A DNA stretch of 64,000 nucleotides from Calliopsis andreniformis (Eukaryota; Arthropoda; Insecta; Hymenoptera; Andrenidae). The stretch is taken from positions 10,332,961 to 10,396,960 of the forward strand of contig NC_135071.1 in NCBI RefSeq assembly GCF_051401765.1. The letters are read 5' to 3'. Both the position numbers and the translations under genes were made by a program. Shown here in pieces: positions 36,956 through 51,300 of this stretch (the stretch's first letter is position 1; the number at the start of each line of letters is the position of its first letter). A model generated the notes under the pieces. That model did not search any database, was not told the origin of the DNA, and saw only the letters and a list, made by a program, of their open reading frames with translations.

Positions 36956-39607
36956 TCAGTATATTAAAAAATAATTTATCAATGTTATATTGACCTTCTT
37001 TTTCGAGCCATTGAGAAAATCCTTATACATTTCCGAACGCAGATACCTTGAATAACTATCACTTTTCATCAGATGATAAACGTGTGCCTAAAATTTAACA
37101 ATAGCACGGAACATTTTTTTATTATTTCCTTATTATTACTATTATATCTAAGTCCTTACTACATAAAATACATTTAGTCTAAGCAACGGAATATTTTTTT
37201 TCAACTTAAATATCTCTATAATAAATTTCTTAAAACTTAACAAAAAGTTGTTGTTTGGAACTTATACCGCTGCTACGTCGAAACTCCATCGATCAGGTTT
37301 CTGTAAATTCTTTTTCGTTATTTCGAAAGATTGAGAATCGACATTAATTGGACAACTAGCATCTTGACCCAAATACTCATTCCAAATTTCATTTACTTTA
37401 GGTGGGATTTCTTTCTGTGGTAACGTTTTCAATTCCTGAACAGCTTCCCAAAATCTACACATGTCAAGGAAGATTTTACATTTTTAAGTTACACTTATAT
37501 TATCAGTAGAATAAAAGTGTTACTGCTTACTTACTTCAGATTTTCACCGCTGAACTCTTTATCTAGGAAACGTATAAATTGTTCTCTTCCAATAGAGTCC
37601 TGTAACAATTCTTGTAGGCTAAAAGCCCACCTTTTCACTCTTCTTGTTGATATCTCTTTTCTATTTGAAGAAAAAAACTTATTACAATACTGACATCATA
37701 AAATACTGTAAAATCAAGAATTATACATACGCTAATTTTTCTTGTTCCCACATATCAGAATTATCTGATATCCATGGATTCGTAAATTCAGGTGGTATAA
37801 AAAATGGGTCATATTCTACATATTGTTCAAAATATCCGATCAGACTAAAATAATTGAAATTTACTTAATAGTAAATTATACAACATGAAGAGTTCATTGC
37901 TATTATTATGTTAGTTATAATGTACATGAACATAGTGCTTACTTACGCCTCTGAAACTTTTGACACTTTTGTATTTGATCTATCTAATCTAGTTTTCAGC
38001 AATTCGATCTCTTTAGATAATATTTCTATTGAAGGTACCGTATGTGTTTCTGCATTTGGAAGAGTATGACTGCTAGGTATTCCTAAGTATAGATTCTTAT
38101 GTGACTCTGAAATTGGCCTGTTACTACGACATGCTTTTTTAATATCCAATTCTGTAGTATTAACACATCCGGGCTAAAACATATGCAATAATTTTAACAA
38201 AAATAGTATATGTATATTTTTTGTTGTAGAAAACATAACAATTACTGTTGAAAAGAAAGATTTTGTTTGCGACAAAACTTAATAATTACTTATTAAATTA
38301 TCTCGTCTTAAATAATGTTTGAGTCTGTTTAGACAAATTTAGAAGGATAACACTTGATACTTGATATTTAATGAGATTAGATTTTTGTTTATGTTAAAAC
38401 AATAAGAAGAAAAAGATTATTTCAATTTACTTGTGTTCCTTAACATATCTTGAAATATAAAATAATCTAAATTATTACCATTGGTCTATAAACATCCCAG
38501 AATGCTCTTTCTTGACTATCCAGTACTTTTCTTTCTAATTTGTCTCTTTTTTTATCGACTTTACTTTGTGCTTCGGCTTGCATAAAAATGAATTCCCATT
38601 TTCGTGAGAACATCTTTTGCAATTTGGCTAAATTCTCAGCCTCATAATCTGCTAATTCTAAACGAGTTTTGTTCTGCATTGTTCGCTTACATAAATAAAC
38701 AGCTGTAATATTTATATTTTCTATTTAGTTTAAAAAATTTAACTAATATATAAAAACTTGTAAATTAGAGTATTTAGAATAATTTTTTTTGAATTAGTGG
38801 ACATAGTTTTTATACCATAATCAGTGTTCTCTGGTTCCCAACAATGAGACGGCCAAAAATATGGTGTTTGAAATCTATAGAAAGTGTTATCATTTTTTAC
38901 AGTAAGGCAGTGGTCGTCAATTGGAAAGAAATATCCATGAGATGCCATAAGGTGTGCCACATGAAGAGCCTCTATAATATTATTAACAGAATATTATTTA
39001 ACTTGTTTGATTTTAATGTTATAATTGATTTTAATGATTTGTATAATTTCAAGTATACCTTGATCATCTATAGCCATAGTTTTCACCATCCATGATATTA
39101 AGTCTGTCCCTAAAACAATAGAATTTTTACCTATTGATAATTGTCATAAAAAATTTAAAATACAGTTTAGAGACTTTTGTACATCTTTACCTGTAAAGAC
39201 TGAAGGTATTTTTGTCATAAAACTTTTCACTGTTTTTACAGGGACACCTGTATCTTCGTCTGACATTTTTTCTATAATAGCTTCCATCTATAAAATACAC
39301 AAATATTTATAAAAATAATGAATAGAAACACTTAGAGAATTACTAGAAAGGGTGGATAGAGTATTCTAATTTATATAATTACTTTTTGGAATACAAGATA
39401 ATTAGGCATGTCTTCGGCACAAGAGGCAGTGATATGATATATGGGACTATTTGGATATTTCTCGACCGTTTCTCCATTCTGGTTATTAGACTGATTTATT
39501 TGATTATCTCTACTTGTACGTTGACCAGTTATATCTCCAATATCATTATTTTCATCTGGTTTTCGGCGGTATGCCGATTTTTCAGAATTCATAGTTACCA
39601 TATCCAC
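36956..39607 (-). CDS. RGS7: RGS7-type regulator of G-protein signalling (R7 family)
   Basis: Complement of ten exons: 39383-39607, 39191-39287, 39059-39109, 38816-38971, 38479-38702, 37947-38173, 37731-37844, 37535-37660, 37268-37454 and 36956-37087. Every phase fits; about 512 aa. Domains: DEP (~80-165; [47 protein letters not shown]), the R7 homology helices ([40 protein letters not shown]), GGL (~296-355; [15 protein letters not shown]) and RGS (~371-490; [20 protein letters not shown]). R7 proteins pair with Gbeta5 and speed GTP hydrolysis on Go/Gi, mainly in neurons. The start is the first ATG after an acceptor-like CCCTAG; ATGs at 39601 and 39592 are alternatives. The 3' end is less sure: after GSKKK the frame continues 12 codons to a TGA, but human RGS7 splices at this very point. 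Confidence 0.94.
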
Positions 39608-41135
39608 TCTAGGGGAATATTTGAAAATTTTAATATTTAAGCTGCCTTGCTCAAACAGTCAATATACATATATTTAAGTAATATTAAATAAAATTTATTT
39701 GTTCTATTCATTATAGTGCAAGCAAAAGTATAAAAAAGTATTTATTACTAACATGTTCTATGTCAGAGCAAAATCTCAGGTTCTTGACAGAATTTTATAA
39801 AGAATGTTTAGAAAGTAAAAGTATAATAATCACTAATAGAATAATAAATGCAGTTGAATAATAGTTCTGTTAGAATCTTCATAATTTCAACTTCGTTTAC
39901 TTCCACTTTCATTTAATAAGAGTTTTTGTTCTAAAACCTCAGAGCTGCATATTTTGAGACTTTCACTGCTTTTATGATTTTGCTGTATCTCCTTAGACAA
40001 CAGTAATTATGTAGCTTTGATCCTCCCGATTATTCCTTAGAATGTCTGTGTATTATTTTTTCATAATCTATTTATTTTTAAATATTAAAGTATATAATTC
40101 AAATGAATAATAAAAACTATATACTTACTTCAAAAAGATTTCATTTTTCACAATGTAAAGAAATGAAAAGCACCTTGCTTCTAATATATTTATCAGGAGC
40201 TAAACCAATACTTGATAACATTGTCATTTTTTGCTTCAGAATTACTCCAGTTGTTCACTTTCATAAAATTATACAATAATGGGAAACTACTAAAACATAT
40301 ATACATATATATCATTAATTATGTTATTGAGATGGAAATCTAAATCACAGAGCAGAATAAAACATGTAATTCATCTTTCTTAGTAGATTCATAGATCCTA
40401 AATTTAACAAGCACAGCAATAATAGTTACTTGCTTTTATATGATATAATATTCACTGACAATTATATTTCACTTAAATAACTCACTGTCACATTTGTCCA
40501 GACTATGTATTTTAATAACAAGTTAACATTAAGGTATAAATTTTTACTTCTCATTAAATGATCAATATCCCAAAACTGCAAAAAGTAAATATCTGATATT
40601 TTCACAAATCACAACGAGAAGAATTTACATGTATTTTAAATATTTTCTTTAAATTATTTAATAATGAAGAAGAGATATATAAATTTCAGTTATAAATAAA
40701 ATAATGGTTAAACCTTTTCTAATAGACGACATAAAATACATTCACCAACAGCTGCACTTTCGCGTATACGAAATACGACTGCGCGTACAATCCTACGATA
40801 TTAGGATAGAGAAAGAGCAAGTGTATAGAAAACAATGTATATGCAGAGAAAGATGGCGCATTGCATGTTTATACAATAGTGATCCAATGTTTATGTATGT
40901 GCTGTGCACATATATGAATACAGGATGTTTGGTTACATTGTTACACATGGAAAATCTTTGGAAACAATTGCAATATTGCGCTTAAAGCTGGATTTAATAA
41001 ATATCCGACTATGCATACTTAGTGTTACTGAAAGAATATTTAAGAATTGCTACGTTGTTACTGTTGATTTTTATAATTTTTTGCAATAATGAACGTATGT
41101 TTTAAAAACACTTCATTTGCTCTCTCGTCTTTATA
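39608..41135. other. 5' region of RGS7, no further gene seen
   Basis: AT-rich sequence upstream of the RGS7 start. A 5' UTR exon is likely because an acceptor-like site precedes the ATG. The 93-codon plus frame at 40704-40985 has no recognisable similarity or splice context. Confidence 0.5.
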
Positions 41136-41535
41136 CAGTATGTTCGACTACAAGTGTCAGAAATTTTAAGGGGTGATCCTGATGCTAAGATAAAACGAAA
41201 ATGAAGATAGACGAAATTACTTTTCAAGCTTTGTTTTGGAGTTATTCATTGTTATAAAAATGTCTAAAGTCTACAATTTGCGAGAAATGTGTCTGACTTA
41301 GGATTTATTCTACTGCCAGTGCGCAATAGTTTATGTCAGGGCCGAAGATAGAGAAATCAGTAGAATACATATGTGTCAGGTCAGACATATTTCACGCGTA
41401 TTTTAAGCGATTCTTCGCCGATTAATAACTCTGAAACGAGCCCCCAAAACGTATTTTTATAATTTCTAATTTTCGTCTTATTTTAGTGTGTAGAAATGTT
41501 GACTGATCCATTAAAATTTCTGACACTTGTATTAT
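41136..41535. repeat. Full-length member of a dispersed MITE family
   Basis: Terminal arms match in inverted orientation: ACAAGTGTCAGAAATTTTAA near 41150 and its complement TTAAAATTTCTGACACTTGT ending 41530. The core has mirrored GTGTCTGACTTAGG and GTCAGGTCAGACATA. It is about 400 bp and non-coding. Partial copies are at 9743 and 59803. Confidence 0.75.
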
Positions 41536-41876
41536 TAAAAATTTTGGTGCTGAAACCATTTACAGTGAAGTTGGTCATAATCGAAATTTGTCAAAAGGTC
41601 ATCTTATCAAAATACTGTACTACATAATTGACAAACTTATTCAACAGCTGAAATTAACACTATACTCGTCTGTAGTGTGGTAGTAGTAAGAACTTACATG
41701 ACTTGGCTGAGCTTGGCTGACCCAACTCTCAACTTTTGTCAGTAACGTTGGGCAAATCGCGGTTAAAATTAGTGTAGTAAGAAATTAACATTTCTATCTG
41801 GTAAAATTGATGTATATAGATCTACGTTAAGTATAAATAAGACATTTTATTTTATTTTATTCATTTTACAAAATTA

Positions 41877-44800
41877 TTACAACTCTCCTTTGACCTCCTC
41901 AATCCGTGTTCTCTCCCAATTTGGCGTAGTCACATTTGGATCCATTCCGCTCTCCGAAAGTAATTTACGGTCACTATTACTACTGCTTTTGCGTTGTTTT
42001 CTGTTCTTTGTGTCGGCATCTTTTTTGTTCGTTGACATCAAGTCACACGCTTTGCCGAGAATTACTATGCTGTTCAGTATTCTTAGTGCAACCAGGATCG
42101 AGTAAGCTAAAATCATTAGAATTGCATTCGCTGGTTTTAGGGGTGGTGCAATGGTCGCACACAATACTCTTCCTATCGCGACGCCCAACGGAAGAGGAAT
42201 GAAGCCCATTCTACGGGCTACTAAGTCCGAAGGATCGGAGAACGCAGTCTCTTTACGAGTTTGGGCCATGTCATAAGCCAAACTGACAGTGTATTCTCTA
42301 TAAACTGTTGACCGAAGCTCATTGAAACGTGTTATGAAGGCGTGTTTCACCTGTAAGCAAAATGAGAAACAAAATGAACCTGTATTCGATCGGTAAAAAT
42401 GATGTCAAATATGATATAATTTGGATCAATCAAGTGAACTTCGTTAACAATAGTTTACATACTATTGGTTATCACTTAATATAAGAGATTTCAGAAAAGA
42501 ATCATTTTATGGTACTGAAAAAAATTGAATATATTTAGTGTAAGGAACCGAATCAGTCTTTATCCTTAAAATGAACTAGTTTTTATCCTTAATCTCGCAC
42601 GTAATTATTTTCGTAAAGAGTTAAAGGAATCATCGAAATGGGCCCACAGAACTTCACTTGAGTTCCTGGCTACAAGGAGTTTTTATTTTGAGTTAGTTTT
42701 GAAAGGATTTGATCATGTACAATCTATTCTTTGGGATCCAACCCTAATCGCAACATGATGAGCTTTCCATGTGAAAAGAATACCAACACAAGATAGCCTT
42801 TCTACGTACCCAATCCACTAGCACCTCCGCTAATAACAATACTATGCAGTCTGGTAAAAGTACGGCCAGTCGTTCTGCTTTCCATGCGTATTCTTTCATA
42901 GTTTGCAGACTTACAGCAAGAAGGAGCATCATTAAATGAAAGCGTTCTCTCACGTCTGCGCAAGACAGTTGGAACAGATTATTTCTGTCGAACTTCTTAA
43001 AAACGGAGCCTTTCAATTCTACGAACTGAAACAAGTTCATTTCATGGGTTATACGACCTTGATATTATTTAAATAATTTGCTTTTTTATGCTTTACTTTG
43101 CAACGATGATGTACGAAGACAGTCTTGTAAACTATTTACCGTTGGGAGCGGACAAATAAATTTAGTCTGCATAGAACTCGGAGTCACATTGGTATCGAAA
43201 GTTAACCCTTTCGCTACTACAGACACAGACTAAAACTTGTTCACTATTCGTTCGACGTAAAACAACCATCATATGTGTCTGGAATCATTTTATATGAACT
43301 GAAAATTAAACAAAAATATACTCTACACCGTAGCGAAAGGATTAAACATATTTTATCTATAGGTACTGTCCTACTGCGGTGAAACTGCGCGACCTGAACA
43401 AGCTCTTCTATCATTTTGAAGGATCGATCAACCGCGAGAAAATAATCACCCGATAATGAAGAGCGTGCAGAGATATGTGCACACGGAAGTTTAATTACAA
43501 ACGATGTATGTATATGATCCTAGATGTCCCTGTCCTTTGAGTTTTGCTTTTTTATTCCAATAGTTGACATGAAACTGCTACGAAAAGGTACACAGCGATG
43601 AGATTCCATTTAAAACACGCCGCAACGATAGAGTTAATCGCTGAAATGCAGCGTATGTGTACATTATGGTGCAAAATGCATTTTACAATGACAATTTAAT
43701 GAATCCAACACTTACGTTGTTTGACATCATTATGGTCAGTAGAGCTTTGTTGCTGCTATTTATTGCTACGTTCAAAGTCGTTGCTTGTAACAATACCAGT
43801 ACACTGTGACATACTTTGAGGATAAATTATGTGGAGGAAAATACATCGTGTATATCTTGGTAAACTAGTGAGTATAAGAATTCGAGAATACTTGGTCGAA
43901 TTTTTCCGTAATTCGATTTGTATTGGTAAATTCAACGTCACCGTCTATGGTGAATGAATGGATATCTCTGACTAAGAAAAGGATACGAACATACATAAAG
44001 GCGAATAGCAAATGCGGCAGAGTACCATGCTGAGATCCCGGTTGCGTTTTGGATCTCGGTTCCGTAGCAGTCCATAAAAGGGCATCTATAGTGTCCTGTC
44101 CAAACGCGCTGAACAATCTGTCACCGACTTCCAACATGTTGTAAAATATATACAGTTTTATGACCGACTGACTTTTTACCACATGATACATCATAGAAGT
44201 GTCAACTTTCCAAGTCGCTGCTAAACAGCCGATCACAACGATTCCTTTTAAAAGATCACAGATCTCTGCAGACCTCAGATGTCTCTCTTTGATTTTTGGA
44301 TCGCACTTCCTCTTTCTGAATCAAAAATTAATTTCATGAAATAAAAAATATTTTATGTGATAACATGACAAGAATTTTTGTAAGTAAACGGTTTTCGCGT
44401 CTTGTACTCACCCAAAACAACGTTGAAAGGGTTTTGTGATTACTGTCCATAGTGCCATTACAAATCTTAGTGGTAGAAATGTGTAAACGAATAAAAATGA
44501 GTCTGCACACTGAAACAGAAAATTATCGCTTTTATTGTTTGTTTTGTTGTAATTTTTGTTGATACAATTCTATACAAGATATTTTTTTCTAATTCTAAGT
44601 GAACCAATTCATTGACTTCTTGTACACAAATCGTGAAAAATTTGTCGTTTAAAGAATGGAGTACTGAGAAATTAGACTGTGATGCCTTGATTTTACACTA
44701 ATTGTGATAGCTCAGTGATGCCAGATAGAAATACAAATTAAGCCTTTATCACTATAAGCTTACCAACAGATCCAAATTACAAATTTATATAAGGAGTATA

Positions 44801-45770
44801 ATATACTCATATTTTTATTAAATAAAACGTTTGATCAAAAAATTCGTACTTGTAAAAATCCATATGCCATAAATTTTTCAACTTCACTAGGAATTTTCAT
44901 GAAGGAATATAATTTTTCTCGTCTAGCAGAAAATGTCTCCTCATCATGTTCCAACTGATATTCCCTTGTTAACTCTGTTCGTAAAAATTGTAAGAGGGAT
45001 ACACCTGCAATTGTAATAGAAATTTCCTTTTTATTACTTGCATGCTATGGTGCTAGCACGGTTATGAAAAATAACTCTAATTGATAAAAATGAAAAAACT
45101 GGTTACAAAGTAGCAATGCAATTTTAGAGAAAAAAGTAATAATCAATCTGATAACTAAGTTAACAGTTTACATTCTTTGTAAAATGAATTCAACTAAATT
45201 TTTAAAATTTGGAATCACAGAAAATATTAATCTAATGACTATGTATGATTATGAGTTATTATTTAACAAATTTTTTTTACTAACTTTTGCTTCTAAGTAC
45301 AAGATGCAGAAAAATTAAATACACGAGCCTTAAAAAATGAAAAGTCATGCAAAAGAGGTCTGTTCGTATTATCAAGAAAAGCTCAAATCAATTCTATTAT
45401 AGGACAACACCAAACTAAACATATTTATTTTATCTTCTTCTGCAACGCCTTGAAATTTCTGTAAATTGTTTTGCAGCATTCTAAATTTGTTATTTACAAA
45501 TATGTTTGTATGATACATGACTGTCAATATGCATAATTAAGTATAATTATTCACGATAAAGAAAATATAACTCTTTTACTTCTCGATTAAATATAAATTA
45601 TCACCTTGCCTCTGTCGTTGACATTCCCCTGCAGTTTTCAGGATATTGTCGTCGATTTTCTCCTGCAAGTGTCCTTTTACATCTTCAACTGTGTGTTTAT
45701 GGACATTAGACTCCTTCGATGACAAGCCTTTTGTTTCGCCAATATTTAGTAAATTTTCGTCGTCACTCAT
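41877..45770 (-). CDS. TAPT1: TAPT1, polytopic membrane protein
   Basis: Complement of exons 45605-45770, 44850-45004, 44412-44509, 43987-44315, 43716-43813, 42810-43025 and 41877-42350 gives 511 aa (human 567), with all phases consistent. Conserved blocks: SLLQFLRTELTREYQLEHDE, SFLFVYTFLPLRFVMALWT, SQSVIKLYIFYNMLEVGDRL, FSAFGQDTIDALLWTATEP, QATTLNVAINSSNKALLTIM, VELKGSVFKKFDRNNLFQLS and SLAYDMAQTRK..SDLVARRMGFIPLPL. Several hydrophobic helices span residues ~100-450. The C-tail is charged. In vertebrates TAPT1 is an ER/centrosome-linked protein needed for cilia and axial patterning; its role in insects is little known. The exon joining YV to LCHSVLVLLQ uses a gtatcc donor, a less usual site chosen because it alone keeps the family length. 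A TTAA-flanked MITE sits in one intron. Confidence 0.93.
43202..43345. repeat. piggyBac-like MITE with TTAA ends in TAPT1 intron
   Basis: Left end TTAACCCTTTCGCTAC and right end GTAGCGAAAGGATTAA are inverted repeats flanked by TTAA at both sides, 144 bp overall. This is the layout of piggyBac-derived miniature elements. It lies between the 42810-43025 and 43716-43813 exons. Confidence 0.75.
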
Positions 45771-48386
45771 TCTCGTTGCTTCTCCGTGCTTTATATAACT
45801 TCAAAGTTATTGCTTGGATTATGAGTTCAATTCTGTCTTGCCTTTTTAAAATAGTTTTTATTACTTAAAATATTCACTTTAAAAGTTATGTTTACATGCA
45901 TAATTATAAGTATGTATTTTAAATACGACTATTAACTCAGTCTAACTGATTTAAGATGTTTTTAGTGACATTAATAGTTTGATTATAAATACATATTAAT
46001 GAGTATGCACATATGACATAAGTAATTGCGAAAAGGTGAAATGACAGGTTATCAATTCTAACCAATTCTAATCAAGGAGTACGTAGATTGTATAACTCGA
46101 AGGATCTGACACTTCGAGCCATAGATAATAACACCCTCAATTTCAATAGCGCATTTTACAGCACCACTAGTGATGTTTGTTGGAAGTAAAATGTTAGCGG
46201 GAAATTTCTGCTCCATTTGAATTTATGATTAGTTTAGACTGGACACAATTAGTGGCTGACCAGTAATGATTGATAGTAATCGGGAAACGATCTTTTATTT
46301 TTAGTAAGATAAATAGACCTAAGCGTATACAATTTTGCTTTCACACAATTCATTGAATTGAATTCATTTCAATTCATTCAATTAAAGTAATTTCTTATAC
46401 ATATCCTTAAACACTTGCGTACCATATCCATGTTTTAAATGCATGTAAATGTCCTCCGATTTCATTCAGTTTTACTTATTCTGTATTCATACATATAAGA
46501 AGTTTATGTTACATACAAACATTAGTTATGATAAATATGAATTAATAATTATTTCAACAACAACAATAAATATATAAAATTTGAATAAACACTAAAAATA
46601 GAAAAAAATAAATATTTGAATTATAGACAATTAAAGCACAGCACTGTTTTAAGAGCAGTATGAAATTTTCTTATATCATTTTCTCATTAAATCAGTAGTT
46701 TGCTATTTAACAATCCTAATTGATATTTACATATTCTTTAGCTCCTCTTCATAATTTACAATAATTATTAGTTTGTATTTGTAATAATATTTATATAGGA
46801 ACGCAAAGGAGTTATGTTATATATGTACATATATGTAAGTGAAAGATGAGTGAAAATAAGTAAAGTAGGAGCACATTTCATTCATTTGAAACTTAAACAG
46901 GGTATGTAAATGGCAGAGTGAAAAGGATAGTATACCTACTTAATTCTATCATATTTGGAAACTGATATTGTATAAGTGAAATATGCAAATGTCTTCAAGT
47001 AGCAAAGATTTAGATTTCAATATTAGCTTGTAATTAAGTAAAACGCTACTTAATATATTCTATGTAATAAAAATACATATATTATGTCCATGTTAAAAAT
47101 GTATACAGTTATTTAGTAAAAATTTAATGTAGAATACAACAGTTTTTATAATATCTTTATATTTATTGATAAATAGACTCAAATCTTCTTCAAAATTAAT
47201 ATTTATATATATGTATATACATATACATTAATTTACATGTTTATTCTACATGTGCATACATATGTATACAAATGATGTTATTACATGCATTTCTAAATTA
47301 TGCACAAATGGTTGTGAAAGATAAATTTAACAAGTTTTAAACATGATCTTTTACTATATTTTCAAATATAAAATATTCATCATTAAACCTTAAAGCAGTG
47401 TTATCCATTCTATTCTTTTATTATACATAAATACAAGATAATGATGTTAAATATGTACACCTTATACCAATGTCAGGAGCTTTACCTATGGATAACACTG
47501 TTTTAAGTCAATCATTTCTTACAATCATTATTATAATATACAACATCATACAGAGAAAGTTGGTGCAACTAGAGGAGAGATGATTCCTTGCTTAAAAGAA
47601 AATTCTACAATAAAATAATATTTTCTCGCAACAAATATCATTTTCAGGAAAATTAATTAATAGTTAGCGATAAGAACACGTGAACCACTTGAATATTGAT
47701 ATTGTATTTTCTTAAAATTAGTCAACTTTAAAATCTGTGCAAACTGTGTGTACAATTAGAATAATCGTTAAACAATATTTTACAAACTTTAATTTATACA
47801 AATACATATTACACAAACATTTTTTTAATTATATGAAAGCTTTACATGAAATAATTTCATTTTATATTACTACATTTGTTTTTGCAATGAATCACTTCTA
47901 CTTGGTTATACCACGAATTTGATCATATTTTTTTACATCATAGCATAGATTAAGATAGATTAATTGCTTTTTAGACTAGAATTAATTATCTACTATAGTT
48001 TTTGTACATACAAGATTACATACTGAACCTTTTGTAATTTTTATTGGTCAACTTAAATCTTCATATTTTTTGACTTCTTCATTTTTCGATTAAAAAATTG
48101 CACAGTATATAATAAATTCCAATGTATTATTTCTCACACTTTTAAAAGATTATATCATAAAACTTTATGTAAAATCGTGGCATTAAAAACAAAGCTTCGT
48201 TTCATTTACGAAAAAATATTCATCTTTAAAAAATTCTTTTCCTTACACACTTTTGGGATTAAAAAGTAATAAAAATCGTAAAGTTTATCTATAATTTGTG
48301 TTCTTAAAATAATTTTTTGCCTTGGTCTGCATTTTATCTTACATATATACCATCTATTATCAATAAATAAGAAATAACATGTATTT
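45771..48386. other. AT-rich gap between PPP1R37 (-) 3' end and TAPT1 (-) start
   Basis: The part just above 45771 should hold the TAPT1 promoter. The part below 48387 holds the PPP1R37 3' UTR. There is a TATATATGTATATACATA run near 47210 but no coding exon. Confidence 0.55.
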
Positions 48387-51300
48387 TTAGATACGCCACA
48401 AAGCATACTTAGCATACTTTGGTTCAAGTTGCATCCTTAATTGTTCAAATTCATCTACTTCATCATCGAAATCAGACAAATCTTCATACTCTTCATTGTA
48501 TTTTCTGAATTCTGTTTCAATATCTTCGTTTATTTCTTCCTCTATATTATTTTCTTCATCCTCTAAATTGTTAGTCCTACTTTGTGCTATAAAAACCATA
48601 ATATTAATCTTTTATTATGTAATTCTATCTTATAGTATTTTAAAGAACTAAACTATTTTTGGATTGAAACTTTCAATGAATATTTTAGTACAATTAAGTA
48701 AAATTTTCATATATCATGATGCTTCACTAGAGAACTAAACGATTAATTAAAACTTTTGTCTAAATGGGACTTATATTACTGAAAATAAGGACTATACATA
48801 AAATATAACAAAAAAAATTATATCTTATATTAAATTATGTTTCTTATAACTTGGTGAAATACATTACTTCATTGTACCAATAAGTAACATAAATATTTTT
48901 ATAAACGAATATTTATAGAAATGTTCATGAACAAAGAATCAAATGATAGAATATTTTTTAATAATTTAAAAACAAACAAATCTGTAAATATTGATGATTT
49001 ATTCTCTTCAGATACTATTATAAAATTCTATATAACAATACATGCTACATATTACCCCTCGGACGGCGAATGCCGGGTCATTTTGAAGTATTATATGAAC
49101 AAAGACTATTATATTTTTATATTAGCAAAGGAAATACAAAAGAACATGATGAAATTTTGAGGAACTTTTGGAGGACAATTAATGATTAATTTTTTTTTAT
49201 AGGCAAGAGTTATAATAGTTGCAAGCGAGGCATAAGATACTGTTGAAATCAGCATAGATAATAAACTTTTTTAAATAAAATGTATAAGTTATACCAATTT
49301 ATTTATACCAAATATGATTTATTGTAACATATAATTATATTTCCCTTATTATAAATGCAAATTATTTTTATTATGTAAGAGTCTCTATTATTTTATACAG
49401 TTAAAAAATTACACTTATTATAAAAGCCTAGATTCATATTCAAAAAACGCGAAACAACATGTAGTGTAATAATATGCGTATTCTAAAGAACACAAACATT
49501 TACATTGTAATACTTTTCAAAAACCTTGTTATCTCTCTCAATTCAAAAATTAATATAATTTGCACTATTTTGCAAAAATTTAAATGAAGTGTTCCATCCA
49601 GTGAAATGTACAGAAAATATAAAAATCCTTTTCTTTATTAAGTATCCTGAATGAAATGCAAATTTTTTACTTTTAAGAATTCTCATAATGTACTTTACTC
49701 ACCTTGTCTTATGAATTACTGACGAAGGCTTGACAACATTAATACTTTTATCAGAAATGATTTCAACTGTCATATCATCCCTTGTGTTCACTGTAGCCTT
49801 TGAACATATAGTTGTGGCAACTGCACATTTAATTGTATTAAAATATTTATGAGTCATGTCACATATAGCATCTGAAGTTGTACATTTTACATGTTGAGCA
49901 ATATTTGTTCCAAATTTAGTAAATATGTACATATTTTCTGAAGTATCATCACTTACAGCACTATTTTCTTCTAATAAGCAACGATTTTTTTTCGAGTTAG
50001 CAGCAGAGTAAGCTTTTGTGTACATTGGAAAACATTCAGAATCGTTTTCGGTATGATCTTCTTTAAATTCCTGATTATCGAATAAATGCACACTTCTCTG
50101 AACATTATAATTTAAAGGGAAGTTTTTGTTCTCGTGTATAGAAGTTTTACTATCTCTATGTATATTTTCTGACGTTTTCGTTATAAGCTTTACAGATGAA
50201 TCAGGTATCTGAGGTAGGACGTAGAGTGAGGTATTTCGATTCATAGTTTCATCTGACCAATTATTAGAAATATTTGTTGACAAGAGGTTTCTTTTATTTG
50301 AAGTTTCATTAATAGAGTTATCAGCTACAGAGAATATGAGATCTCTAGGAATAAATGTATTGAAGTTTGTCGTACAAGGGTACGTTCTCAGTGAAAGCAT
50401 GTTAGCATTTTCAGCTGTACTGTTTATAGTAGTCATCATATGAGAATCATTCATTTCCATTTCCGTTATATTACATACATCAAAATATTTGTCATCATTC
50501 ATAGCAAATTTTCTGACTATTTCTTGCAATTTCGATGTATCTGTAATATCTTTGAAATAAACAACCGAAGAATATAAATCGGCATTCTCATCACTGAGCT
50601 CAAAATTAATATCTTTATGTACAAAATTCATTTTTAGTAGTCTTTTTACTTTTGATATATTATTTACAATTGTACTTTGCCAATCAATACAATTACATGA
50701 TAGTGAGTCATGTGAATTGTAATAAATGTCTATTCCATCTATTTTATTTCTCAATATATTGTGAATATCTGTAAAAGCTTTTTTATCATTATTAGCAATA
50801 TGATGTATTTTAGTAACTTTATTATTTAAACAATTTGTTCTAACGTTTACCTTCAATGTATTACGTTTTATAAGCGACTTACTGTGAATATTAAGATCAT
50901 CATATCTTTTATTACATAGAAAACGTACCAAATTGTTTTGCTTATTGTCAACATTAAAAACATTGTTTTTATCATTTTTCTCATTAAATTTTAATATTAT
51001 GAAATTGTGTAAGCTATCATATATATTTACAGTGAGCATATCGCTTATATTAGCTATATCATACATTATACTATAAAATAAAGAACTATTATCACTATTA
51101 AAATTAATACTGTTCGTTAAAGTTTCATCACATATCCTTTTTATCAATATGAAACCTACTTTATTTAATATCTCTTGTATGTTTCCGTTCCTGATGCAAT
51201 TTCTCCTATTGTTTCCAGCTGTCTGTAAGATACAGCAATCGTGTACAATTATAAATTTTGGTAAAGACATCTTCCTTTTTGAAGCAGGTATTAAGATATC

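Noticed and set aside
41890..42202. Plus frames of 71 and 88 codons
   Set aside because: They are antisense to the last TAPT1 exon.
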